DNA of 43,199 nucleotides from CAZHTF01 sp964535305 (GTDB lineage Bacteria > Planctomycetota > Phycisphaerae > UBA1845 > Fen-1342): NCBI GenBank assembly GCA_964535305.1, contig CAZHTF010000020.1, positions 1 through 43,199 of the forward strand, read 5' to 3'. The notes below the pieces were generated by a model, which was given only the letters and a program-made list of their open reading frames with translations, was not told where the DNA came from and did not search any database. The translations under genes and the position numbers were made by a program. Shown piece after piece: positions 17,036 through 25,350 of this stretch (positions within the stretch are counted from its first letter, which is position 1; the number at the start of each line of letters is the position of its first letter).

Positions 17036-19003
17036 ATGCGTGCCTTGAAACTCGGAACGTGCGCAGGCGTGCTGCTGGTCGCATTCGTCAGCGCCACCGC
17101 CCTGGTCGGCTTGGGCGGCTGCGTCGAGCAGTGCAGTGATGTGCCGGCGGATGCGTCAGCGCTTACGCCCTGCGGCCAGGAGCCTCGAACGGTTCCTGCG
17201 CCAGAGCCGGATCCGCTCCCCGGTCCCGCGCCCGCACCTGACCCGGCGCCCGCGCCGGCACCTGCACCTGCGCCTGCTCCGGCGCCTGCGCCCGCGCCGG
17301 CCCCAGCGCCCGCCCCGGCTCCGGCGCCAGCGCCTGGTCCGGCGCCTGCACCCGCACCTGCTCCGGCACCCGCGCCGACGGCAAATCCTTTGCCACCGCC
17401 GCCTGCTCCGCCGCCTCCTCCACCGCCGCCTCCTCCGCCACCACCGCCGCCGCCGAGCATTGTCGCGACGGCGAACAGCATCACCGCAAGCGCCGCCGGC
17501 GTACGCAGCGACCCAGAGCAGGTCGCCGCTCCGGCGAATGTCACGCGACTGGCCTGGCGCGATGGCCGCGGGGCCGAGCGGGCCATGACGCTGGGCGGCT
17601 ACCTGTATCAATACGACTTCAGCTTTGTAGATAACGGTCAGGTGGTGCAGCGCTCGGTCAATGACGATGCCTGGGGCCACGAGGGTTTCGGCTACGTCGT
17701 CTCGCACAACACGCAGAACGGCAACTCCCCGCTCGGAAAGGCCAACACGCCGACGCGCGTACAAACCACCGTGCTGCGCGGCGGACATCACGCGCTGCAT
17801 CGCGTCGAGCTGCTATATGACCGCGATCGCGAGCCGGGCGGCAACGGCGTGAAAATCCCGGTGGTGATCGAGTGGTTCGTCGCCACCGGCCGCGACCACC
17901 CGGTCTGGGCCGTCACCTGGAGAACGGGCCAAGCCGTCAATCCCAATGCGGTCGATTTCAACACCTACCGAATGGACGTGCGCGGCCCGTACGGCTCGCT
18001 GAACTTCGACGGCGCCGCCAACCGCTTCCAGGGCGACGCGATCGGCGGCGTGGCCTGGGGTGACTTTGGCCTGCGCTTCACCACCACCGACAATCAACTG
18101 ACGCTCATGTCGCCCTGGACGTACAACACGCCAAATTCGGTCGCCTTTACGCGCACCTGGACCGCAAACGTGAACGCCGAGATGGGCATTGTGCAGACCC
18201 GCGCTCGCGACAAGCAGATGGGCTACCAGGATCGCGTCTACGGCCGTGAGCGCGGCGCAACCTCCGCGGCCGTCTTTACCGATCGCGGCGACTGCAATGG
18301 CTTCGGCGACAACCGCCAATACACGATGCCCTGCGTTAACGGCTGGCCGTTCCAATTGATGAACTTTGACTGGGCGCTGGGTACCGGTAAGCCGCTGAAT
18401 GAAGCCAGCGGCACGAAGCTGATCGCCTGGGGCACGCCCTACGGCTGGCTCGGCGCGAGCTCGTTTGCGCTGTTTGACTACTCGGGTGTGGGCGACGGCC
18501 GCGGCGACCGCGCGTACGCCACGTTCGTCGTGCTGGGGCCGCGCTGCCGCGGCGATGTGCAGACCGGTCCGTGCAGTCAGCCGGGCGACGTCGAGGCGGT
18601 GCTGCGGCAGGTCGAAGCGCTGAATGCGACCAGCTTGGAGCTGTTCACCAGCGGCGCGGTCGGCTCGCAGGCCCCGGTCGGCCCTGGCGCGACGCAGACC
18701 AAGACGCTTTTGGGCGGCTACAATGACACGTACGCGGCCCACTACGCGGTCGCGGCGAACAACCGCGTGGCGTTCAACTTGACGCCCGCCAGCGGGCCGG
18801 TGCGCAGCCCGATTATCGTCGTCCAGAACTACACGGCCCGCACGCCGCCTGTGGTGCGCATCGCGGGCACGCCGGTGACGGTGAACAGCGGCGACGCGAG
18901 CTCAGGCGCATTTGTTTCGCTGGATGAAGTGCAAGATGAGCTGTGGGTGACGCTGAATCGCGAGATCGTAGCGCAGACGACGATCGAGATTGCGGCTCAA
19001 TAG
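17036..19003 (+). CDS. Putative lipoprotein with Pro/Ala-rich linker, function unknown
   Basis: 655 residues. The signal peptide has a lipobox-like end (ALVGLGG-C), so the mature protein is probably lipid-anchored at Cys. Residues 54-140 are almost only Pro and Ala, with a pure Pro run at the end, a stiff spacer from the membrane. The remaining 500 residues are beta-rich (AGVRSDPEQVAAPANVTRLAW, GGYLYQYDFSFVDNG, WRTGQAVNPNAVDFNTYRMD) and end VSLDEVQDELWVTLNREIVA. I do not recognise the domain; it reads like a periplasmic or surface beta-sandwich, possibly carbohydrate-related. The ATG has GGAGA (17026-17030) five bases upstream. The 154 bp before the gene show nothing notable. The gene stands alone between the symporter and dxr. 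Confidence 0.85.
   Translation: MRALKLGTCAGVLLVAFVSATALVGLGGCVEQCSDVPADASALTPCGQEPRTVPAPEPDPLPGPAPAPDPAPAPAPAPAPAPAPAPAPAPAPAPAPAPAPGPAPAPAPAPAPAPTANPLPPPPAPPPPPPPPPPPPPPPPSIVATANSITASAAGVRSDPEQVAAPANVTRLAWRDGRGAERAMTLGGYLYQYDFSFVDNGQVVQRSVNDDAWGHEGFGYVVSHNTQNGNSPLGKANTPTRVQTTVLRGGHHALHRVELLYDRDREPGGNGVKIPVVIEWFVATGRDHPVWAVTWRTGQAVNPNAVDFNTYRMDVRGPYGSLNFDGAANRFQGDAIGGVAWGDFGLRFTTTDNQLTLMSPWTYNTPNSVAFTRTWTANVNAEMGIVQTRARDKQMGYQDRVYGRERGATSAAVFTDRGDCNGFGDNRQYTMPCVNGWPFQLMNFDWALGTGKPLNEASGTKLIAWGTPYGWLGASSFALFDYSGVGDGRGDRAYATFVVLGPRCRGDVQTGPCSQPGDVEAVLRQVEALNATSLELFTSGAVGSQAPVGPGATQTKTLLGGYNDTYAAHYAVAANNRVAFNLTPASGPVRSPIIVVQNYTARTPPVVRIAGTPVTVNSGDASSGAFVSLDEVQDELWVTLNREIVAQTTIEIAAQ
17195..17455 (+). 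repeat. Low-complexity Pro/Ala codon repeat
   Basis: CCN-GCN dipeptide repeats encoding (PA)n, then a (P)n run built from CCG/CCT/CCA codons, within the lipoprotein gene. Synonymous codons vary, so selection on the peptide rather than recent slippage is likely. The opposite strand gives an artefactual Gly/Ala open frame. Confidence 0.9.
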
Positions 19004-19095
19004 CCCGGGCGCTCCGAAGTGAACTCGAGTATGCCGACGCGGCCGGCCGCGGGCGTTGTGGGGCTGGCGCGCGTGCCGGATGCGGCTGCGCCGGA

Positions 19096-19101
19096 TATAG
19101 T
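19096..19101 (+). promoter_or_regulatory. -10 hexamer for dxr
   Basis: TATAGT, 8 nt before the dxr ATG. No Shine-Dalgarno sequence and no good -35 are visible. It predicts a leaderless or nearly leaderless mRNA. Confidence 0.5.
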
Positions 19102-19109
19102 GTTCGCCG

Positions 19110-20258
19110 ATGCGCAAGAGGATTTTGATCCTTGGCGCGACCGGTTCGATCGGCCGGTCGGCGCTGGATGTGGTCGCGGCATTGCCGGATCGCTTTGAGG
19201 TGGTCGGGCTCGCGGCGCGGCGCGAGTGGCGCCGGCTGGCCGAGCAGGCCGCGCAGCACCCGCACGCCGCCTTGGCCCTCGCCGACGAACAGCATTTTGC
19301 TGACCTGCGGGCGCTGCTGCCGCGCGGCGCGCGGCTTTTCGTTGGCTCGGACGGGCTGGTCGAGCTGGTGCGGGCCACGCAGGCCGATTTCGTGCTCTCC
19401 GCGATCGTCGGCGCAGCCGGCCTACCGCCGACGCTGGCGGCAGTCGAGCGCGGCATCGACGTCGGCCTGGCCAACAAGGAGGCCCTGGTCGTCGCCGGAC
19501 CGCTGATGACGGCGCTGGCGCGGCAGCGCGGTGCGCGCTTGATTCCGGTCGACAGCGAGCACTCGGCCATCTTCCAGGCGATGCAGGCCGGCCGCGCCGA
19601 AGAAGTCCGCAAGATCTTTTTGACCGCTTCCGGCGGGCCGTTCCGCGAATGGTCGCTCGAGCAGATCGAGTCGGCGACGCTCGAAGCTGCGTTGGCGCAC
19701 CCGACCTGGTCCATGGGCCCCAAGATCACGATCGACAGCGCCTCGATGATGAACAAGGCCCTGGAGGTGATCGAGGCCCACCATCTCTTCGGCGTACCGC
19801 GCGAGCGGATCGAAGTGCTGGTGCACCCCGAGTCGATCGTGCATTCCATGGTGGAGTTTCACGACGGCTCGATCATGGCGCAGCTCGGCGCACCCGACAT
19901 GCGCACGCCGATTCAATACGCACTGACCTACCCGCAGCGCTGCGCTGCGCCCTGGCCGACACTGGATTGGTCCGTCGCCCGCACGCTGCGCTTCGAACCG
20001 CCGGACGTGGCCCGCTTCCCGGCGCTGCAACTGGGCTTTGAGGCTGCCGCGCTGGGTGGCTCAAGCGGCGCGGTGCTGAATGCGGCCAACGAGGCCGCGG
20101 TGGAGTGGTTTCAGCGCGGGCACGGCAAGTTTGGCGACATCGCGCGCGTCACGGAGCGCGTTTTCCGCCGGCACCGCTGTCTGCCGCAGCCGAGCCTGGC
20201 GGACCTGCTGGCGGCCGACGCCTGGGCACGCGAAGAGGTTGTTGCATGCATGACGTAG
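19110..20258 (+). CDS. dxr: 1-deoxy-D-xylulose 5-phosphate reductoisomerase
   Basis: Second enzyme of the MEP isoprenoid pathway; converts DXP to MEP with NADPH and a divalent metal. 382 residues, normal length. The NADPH site is ILILGATGSIGRSALDVV. Substrate and metal residues are in PVDSEHSAIFQ, LTASGGPFREW, HPTWSMGPKITIDSASMMNKALEVIEAH, VHPESIVHSMVEFHDGS and GSSGAVLNAANEAAVEWF. The gene overlaps rseP by 13 bp; dxr-rseP pairing is common in bacteria and suggests co-transcription. Confidence 0.98.
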   Translation: MRKRILILGATGSIGRSALDVVAALPDRFEVVGLAARREWRRLAEQAAQHPHAALALADEQHFADLRALLPRGARLFVGSDGLVELVRATQADFVLSAIVGAAGLPPTLAAVERGIDVGLANKEALVVAGPLMTALARQRGARLIPVDSEHSAIFQAMQAGRAEEVRKIFLTASGGPFREWSLEQIESATLEAALAHPTWSMGPKITIDSASMMNKALEVIEAHHLFGVPRERIEVLVHPESIVHSMVEFHDGSIMAQLGAPDMRTPIQYALTYPQRCAAPWPTLDWSVARTLRFEPPDVARFPALQLGFEAAALGGSSGAVLNAANEAAVEWFQRGHGKFGDIARVTERVFRRHRCLPQPSLADLLAADAWAREEVVACMT

Positions 20259-22510
20259 CGGCATCGGCGCTGTTCAACATCGACCTTTCGGGCTGGATCT
20301 ACAGCTCCGCGATGTTCCTCAAGGTGCTGGTTGGCTTCTCGCTGATCATCTTCGTGCACGAGCTGGGGCACTTCCTGGCCGCCAAGTGGGTTGGGGTGCG
20401 TGTCGACCGATTCTCGGTCGGATTCGGCTATCGGCTGATCGGCTATCGCAAGGGCGAGGGTGTCACGTTCGGCAATCGGCCGAATTACGGCGTGGCCGAG
20501 CTCGAGGCTCGCGGCTACGGCGAGACCGACTACTGCTTCCAGGCCCTGCCGATCGGCGGTTACGTCAAGATGATGGGCCACGACGACATCAACATCGACG
20601 AGAAGACCGGCGAGATGCAGACGACCAAGGACCCGCGGGCGTTCATCAATCGCCCGGTCGGGCATCGAATGATCGTCGCATCTGCCGGCGTACTCTTCAA
20701 TATTCTGTTCGCGGCCGTGGCGCTGATGGCCGTCTTCCTGCTGGGCATCGACATGGAGGCCCCGGTCATCGGCTTTGTGCATCCGGAGGGGCCCTCCGCC
20801 GGCAAGCTGCGAGCCGGCGATCGGCTGCTGGAGGTGGATGGGGCCAGGGCGCACGCGTTTCGCGACCTGCGCTTCGCGGAACTGTTGTCGGATGGGCCGA
20901 TCCGAGTGCGCGTCGAACGCGATGGCAAGCCGCTGGATGAGTTTGAAATCACGCCGCTGCCTGACGAAAGCCGCCGCTTCCGCTCCGTAGGCGTCGAGCA
21001 GATGGCGACCACGACGCTGGCCACGGATGGCGAGCCTGCCGGCGACCTGCCGAGGCTGAAAGCGCGCGACAGGATCATCTCGATCGTGAAGAACGGGCAG
21101 GCCACGCCAGTCAATTCCGCCTACGACATCGAGAACGCGTTTCGCGTCTCCGGCGGGAAAGAAGTGGAATTCGAAGTTCAGCGGCCGCGTGCCGACACGC
21201 CCGGCGAGCACGAGACGCTGCGCGCGTTTCAGCGGCCGATGCTCTTCGTCCTGCCTTCGGGCACCCCCGGCCGCGCGATCACCGCGGATCAGCACATCCT
21301 CGGGTTCCTACGGCGGCCGATGATCGATGGACTGGCGCCCGGAAAGCCGGCGATCAAGGCTGGGCTGAAGATCGGCGACGTCATCGCCGAGTGGGGCCCG
21401 GTGTCGAGCCCGGTGCATCCGGAGATTCTCGAGCAGATTCGCGGCAGCGGCGGCAAGCCAATGCGTGTGGTGGTCGAGCGCGGCGCGGAGCGCGTGAGCG
21501 TCGAGCTGAAAGCCGAGACACCCTTCTCCATCACCGGTAGCGGCCGGCCGCGCGTCGGACTGGTTTTCGGGCGGGCCGAGGAGCAAAAGCCGATCGTTGC
21601 GGACGTTGTGCCCGGCACGCCGGCCGCGGCGCTGCAGATGCCGCGCGGATCGCTGATCCTCGCGTTGGATGGTCAGCCGGTCTCGAACTGGTTTGAGGTA
21701 ACCGAGGCGCTCAAGCGCGCCGCGGGTCGCAGCATTACGCTGCGCTACCGCACCGGTGCAGACGAAGTCGAAGGCGTGCTCGCCGTGCCCGCCAGCATCA
21801 TCAGCGCCTTGAACCTGCCCGAGACGGTGCGCGTGCTCTCCATCGACGGCCGTGATTCGGTCAGTGTGCCGGCCCAGACCAACGGCGAACCACGTACGCT
21901 GCGGCTGCCCGATCCCACCGCGCTGCGCATGCTGCTGGCCGAGCGCGCCGGCAAGCGCGTCGTGGTGCGCTACGCCGACACGCCGCAGAGCACGCCCCAG
22001 GAAACGACCTGGCTGGTCGATGCGGCGGCGGTCGAGCCCTGGCAGATGCGCGTGGTGTACATGTGCAATCTGCGGCAGTTCGAGGAGCTGCGTGAGACGG
22101 TCGACGCCGACGGAAACCCGATCCTGGCGATGAAGATGGGCGCGAAGATGGTGATCGGCGAGGTCTTCCGCGTGTATCAGTTCCTCGGGCAGCTCAGCCG
22201 GCAGAATGTGAGCACCGAGTACATGGCCGGACCAGTCGGGATCTTCGGCGCCGCGATCGAGCAGGCCAAGCTGGGCCTGCCGGATCTGCTGCAGTTCCTG
22301 GCGATCCTCTCGATCAACCTGGCCGTGATCAACTTCCTGCCGCTGCCGGTCATGGACGGCGGACTGATGGTGTTCCTGATTATCGAGAAGCTCAAGGGTA
22401 AACCGCTCAGCATCCGCACGCAGATGATCAGCACGTTGGTCGGGCTGGCGGTGATCCTGCTGGTCGGCGTATTGGTGACGATCCAGGACATCAGCCGCTT
22501 CTTGTCGTAA
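20246..22510 (+). CDS. rseP: RIP metalloprotease (site-2 protease) RseP with extended PDZ region
   Basis: Intramembrane zinc protease that cleaves transmembrane regulators such as anti-sigma factors. 754 residues, against about 450 in E. coli. Helix 1 contains FVHELGHFLAAKW (His38, Glu39, His42). GGYVKMMGHDD and MIVASAGVLFNILFAAVALM follow, and near the C-terminus NFLPLPVMDGG supplies the metal-binding Asp and precedes the last hydrophobic helix (LVGLAVILLVGVLV). Between the membrane halves lie about 480 residues with at least three PDZ-like segments (PEGPSAGKLRAGDRLLEVDG; PGKPAIKAGLKIGDVIAEW; PGTPAAALQMPRGSLILALDG). The start ATG (GAGG, 7-nt spacer) lies within the end of dxr. Confidence 0.95.
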   Translation: MHDVAASALFNIDLSGWIYSSAMFLKVLVGFSLIIFVHELGHFLAAKWVGVRVDRFSVGFGYRLIGYRKGEGVTFGNRPNYGVAELEARGYGETDYCFQALPIGGYVKMMGHDDINIDEKTGEMQTTKDPRAFINRPVGHRMIVASAGVLFNILFAAVALMAVFLLGIDMEAPVIGFVHPEGPSAGKLRAGDRLLEVDGARAHAFRDLRFAELLSDGPIRVRVERDGKPLDEFEITPLPDESRRFRSVGVEQMATTTLATDGEPAGDLPRLKARDRIISIVKNGQATPVNSAYDIENAFRVSGGKEVEFEVQRPRADTPGEHETLRAFQRPMLFVLPSGTPGRAITADQHILGFLRRPMIDGLAPGKPAIKAGLKIGDVIAEWGPVSSPVHPEILEQIRGSGGKPMRVVVERGAERVSVELKAETPFSITGSGRPRVGLVFGRAEEQKPIVADVVPGTPAAALQMPRGSLILALDGQPVSNWFEVTEALKRAAGRSITLRYRTGADEVEGVLAVPASIISALNLPETVRVLSIDGRDSVSVPAQTNGEPRTLRLPDPTALRMLLAERAGKRVVVRYADTPQSTPQETTWLVDAAAVEPWQMRVVYMCNLRQFEELRETVDADGNPILAMKMGAKMVIGEVFRVYQFLGQLSRQNVSTEYMAGPVGIFGAAIEQAKLGLPDLLQFLAILSINLAVINFLPLPVMDGGLMVFLIIEKLKGKPLSIRTQMISTLVGLAVILLVGVLVTIQDISRFLS

Positions 22511-22580
22511 CGCGCCGGTGTACGCCTGGAAGTTTGTCGGCGGGGGTCGCGGCCAGACGCCCGCAGCGAATCAAGGCGCG

Positions 22581-24350
22581 CTACTCGGGTTTCCACTTCC
22601 ACTGGTAGCCGACCGGCGTCTGGCCGTATGAGTACGCCGAGCGCGCGTTCCGCGCGTTGCGGATGTCGCCGCCGCCCAAACCCCACTCGACCGGCCCGCG
22701 GCCGTCGGTGGCGAAGCAATGCAGCAGGCCGGCCTGGTCCGCGACCAGCACATCCAGCCTGCCGTCGCCGTCGACATCGAACACCACCGGCGCGGCTTCG
22801 ACGCCGAATTCAAGCTCGACGCGCTTCAGCAGGCGTCCGCCACGCGACAGCACACTGATTTGCCCGCGTGCCGGTCCGCCCGCGTGGCTGGGGATCACGC
22901 TCGCGACCAGCAACTCGCTGCCGCGCTCGCTATTGAGATTCGCGATCGCGGGCGCGGCGCGGAGTTCACCCGGCAGCGCCTGGCGCCAGGCAAGCTGGTC
23001 CCAGGCGACCAGCGCCACGCCCGCGGGCTCGACCGACCCGCGATCCACAACACAGGTGATGAATGCCGTCGGCTGATCCGGACCCAGACTGGCGAAGCGC
23101 GGCGGCGTCAACGTCGTCTGCGTGCCGCGGGCCGCGAAACTCCAGCGCCGCGCGATCTGCGGCGCTGCGCCGCTGACGCTCAGCGTCCAGAGCCCGCAAC
23201 TGGCGTCACTCAGCAGCGCCAGCGGGCCGGCAGCCGGGTGTTCGCCCACACAGATCGGACCGCCCAGCGATTCGACCTGCAACGGCCCTTGCCAGCGAAT
23301 CCGCCCATTCTGTGCGGAGAGCACGAACACGCCGCCCTCCTGCGTAGTTGCCAGCAGCTCCGGCCCGGCTTCCGCCAGAAGCTCGCCCAGCGCCACCAGC
23401 GTTGCGTGGCCCGCGCGGCGGCCGCGCACAGCGCCGCTGCCAAGCTGCGGCAGCGCGGTACGCCAAAGGCCGCGCCCGGTCGCGCCATTCAGGCAGACCA
23501 GCGTGGCGCCATCGACCGGCACGACGACATCGGCGACGTTGTCGCGCGTGATATCCAGCGTCAGCACATCGCCGCTGACCTGCCGACCAGCGCGCTCTTT
23601 CCAAAGCAGCTTGCCATCGGGCTGCACCGCATAGACCCAGCCACCACGCGTCGCCGCGATCACGACCTCGCTGCCGGCGGCCAGCCCGACCACATCGCGC
23701 TGCCCGCGCTCGGGCGGCTCGAAAACCAGCTCGGAGATGCCGGTGAGCGCATCGACGCGGACGATCCCATCGTGCAGATCATCCGCCTGATCCAGCGCAG
23801 CGCCCTGCGAGCCGACATAGATGGCGCGATCGATCGGCAGGATCAGCGTCGCGGACGATGTCAGCCCCACCGGGGCCGTCCAGCGCGGCTGCAGCCGAAC
23901 CGCTTCCTTCGAACTCACCTGGGGCGGCTGGCCCTCGCGCAGTTGCTCGCGATCTTCACGCCAGCGCTGCCAATCCTGCACGCGGTCGCCGAAATCCACG
24001 CCCGCCACGTAGCGCAGCAGCGCGCGTGTGCGGCGATCCTGGAACGGATTGCGATCGAGCAGGCGATCGATCAGCGCATCGCGGCGATCGCGCCAGGTCG
24101 GCGCTGTCTGCGCTTCCCAGTCTGCGAGCGCGGCCTGCTCGGCTTCGAACGATTCGGCGCTGGCGAGCGCATCAATGCCCTGCTGAATCGCGTTCGAGAG
24201 CTTGCTGCGCGCCAGCAGCGGCCGGGCCGCGAGCCAGCCCAGCCCGATCACGGCCGCCAGCGCCACCAGCAGCCACAGTGCCGCCAGGCCGCGCGGGGCG
24301 AAGCGCGCCCAGCGCTTGTCGTTGTAGCGCGACTGGTTCGAGCGAAGCAT
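22581..24350 (-). CDS. Membrane-anchored FG-GAP/PQQ-like beta-propeller protein
   Basis: 589 residues. One hydrophobic segment near the N-terminus (GLAALWLLVALAAVIGLGWLA) anchors a large extracytoplasmic part. After a helical region (about residues 50-150) come propeller-like repeats: GIVRVDALTGISELVF, WVYAVQPDGKLLWKE, LTLDITRDNVADVVVP, LVCLNGATGRGLWRT, NGRIRWQG and the calcium-binding-type DVDGDGRLDVLVADQAG near the C-terminus. PQQ-like/FG-GAP propellers serve as scaffolds or ligand binders; I assign no reaction. The ATG at 24350 is the one that puts the helix near the N-terminus; an upstream ATG (24512) would add 54 unrelated residues. It stands alone, convergent with rseP. Confidence 0.8.
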   Translation of the reverse strand: MLRSNQSRYNDKRWARFAPRGLAALWLLVALAAVIGLGWLAARPLLARSKLSNAIQQGIDALASAESFEAEQAALADWEAQTAPTWRDRRDALIDRLLDRNPFQDRRTRALLRYVAGVDFGDRVQDWQRWREDREQLREGQPPQVSSKEAVRLQPRWTAPVGLTSSATLILPIDRAIYVGSQGAALDQADDLHDGIVRVDALTGISELVFEPPERGQRDVVGLAAGSEVVIAATRGGWVYAVQPDGKLLWKERAGRQVSGDVLTLDITRDNVADVVVPVDGATLVCLNGATGRGLWRTALPQLGSGAVRGRRAGHATLVALGELLAEAGPELLATTQEGGVFVLSAQNGRIRWQGPLQVESLGGPICVGEHPAAGPLALLSDASCGLWTLSVSGAAPQIARRWSFAARGTQTTLTPPRFASLGPDQPTAFITCVVDRGSVEPAGVALVAWDQLAWRQALPGELRAAPAIANLNSERGSELLVASVIPSHAGGPARGQISVLSRGGRLLKRVELEFGVEAAPVVFDVDGDGRLDVLVADQAGLLHCFATDGRGPVEWGLGGGDIRNARNARSAYSYGQTPVGYQWKWKPE

Positions 24351-24511
24351 ATCGCGCGCCCGTATATCCGTAGCGACGGCCAGTCGCAAGCACGTTGGCT
24401 GAAACCGTCGGACGGCTTCAGCAGATTGCGCTTTCGCCCCTACGTGAATTACCGCCGTGTTCAGTGCCCGGCCGTATTCCGCGAAGCGCCGCTGCCCGCC
24501 CGCCGGCAACA

Positions 24512-24540
24512 TCTACAATCCGCCACGGCGCAACTACAAT
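24512..24540 (+). promoter_or_regulatory. Promoter of the pterin synthase-like gene, leaderless
   Basis: TCTACA (24512-24517), 17-nt spacer, TACAAT (24535-24540), then exactly 6 nt to the ATG. A second TACAAT lies at 24514-24519. There is no Shine-Dalgarno sequence. Confidence 0.6.
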
Positions 24541-24546
24541 CCTCGC

Positions 24547-25350
24547 ATGATTCACCTGACGCGCGAGGTCCGCTTCTCGGTCGATCGCGACTGGGCCGGC
24601 CGAATTGATGCGTCCAAACCGGTGCACAACTCCTGGGCGGGCTGGCCCAGCGCGGTCGGCCTGATCCCGTACCTGCGCGTGCGCTTGACTGTCTGCGGCC
24701 AGCCGCACCCGCTCACCGGCTACCTGTGCAATATCAAGCTGTTGGATGATCTGCTGCGCCAGCATGCCATCCCGTACGCCGCCCAGGAGCTCGAGCGCCG
24801 CGGCTGGCGGCTTTCGGCAGAGCAGCTTTTGCTGGCGCTTTGGCCGGTGGTGACAGAGCGCGTACTGCCGCCCGCGGAACTGGAACGCCTGGCGCTGTGC
24901 GCGACGCCGTTCCTGTCGTTCGCGATCGATCGTGAGGAGTCCGACATGGTGCAACTGACGCAGCAGTTCGAGTTCTCCGCGGCACATCGGCTGCACTGCC
25001 CGGAGCTTTCCGAGGATGAGAACCGGGCGACCTTCGGTAAGTGCAACAACCCCAACGGGCACGGGCACAACTATGTCGTGGAGGTGACCGTCGCCGGGCA
25101 GGTCGATGAGCGCGGCGCGGTGCTGGCCCTGCCGCGATTCGAGCGGATCGTCCAGGAGCGCGTGATCGAGCTGCTGGATCACAAGCACCTGAACCAGGAT
25201 ACCGAGGCGTTTCGCAGGTTAAACCCCAGCGTCGAGAACATCGCCCGCGTTGTGTGGCAGATGCTGGCACCGCACGTCGCCCCCGCCCGGCTGCACTGCG
25301 TGCGCGTCTACGAGACACCCAAGACCTGGGCCGAGGTGCGCGGGCCATGA
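24547..25350 (+). CDS. Two-domain 6-pyruvoyl-tetrahydropterin synthase/QueD-like protein
   Basis: 267 residues. The C-terminal half (about 134-265) is a complete PTPS/QueD domain: QFEFSAAHRLHC with zinc ligand His147, FGKCNNPNGHGHNY with catalytic Cys166 and ligands His172 and His174, and LLDHKHLNQDTEAF. Such enzymes convert dihydroneopterin triphosphate to 6-pyruvoyl- or 6-carboxy-tetrahydropterin, the latter for queuosine. The N-terminal half (MIHLTREVRFSVDRDW... to about 125) looks like a second, degenerate copy: it has the strand-helix pattern but no HxH or Cys motif. It may serve structurally in the oligomer. Whether the product serves queuosine or another pterin cannot be told, as no que genes adjoin. 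Confidence 0.88.
   Translation: MIHLTREVRFSVDRDWAGRIDASKPVHNSWAGWPSAVGLIPYLRVRLTVCGQPHPLTGYLCNIKLLDDLLRQHAIPYAAQELERRGWRLSAEQLLLALWPVVTERVLPPAELERLALCATPFLSFAIDREESDMVQLTQQFEFSAAHRLHCPELSEDENRATFGKCNNPNGHGHNYVVEVTVAGQVDERGAVLALPRFERIVQERVIELLDHKHLNQDTEAFRRLNPSVENIARVVWQMLAPHVAPARLHCVRVYETPKTWAEVRGP

Noticed and set aside
17195..17455. Regular repeat considered as CRISPR or a minisatellite
   Set aside because: It is a coding Pro/Ala tract in frame with a signal peptide and downstream domain; there are no spacers.
16402..17586. Minus-strand open frame with long Gly/Ala runs
   Set aside because: It is the complement of the Pro/Ala codon repeat in the lipoprotein gene and of the symporter gene.
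22719..24608. 629-codon plus-strand open frame opposite the propeller protein
   Set aside because: Antisense shadow: low-complexity Arg/Ala/Gln composition, no motif, no ribosome binding site.
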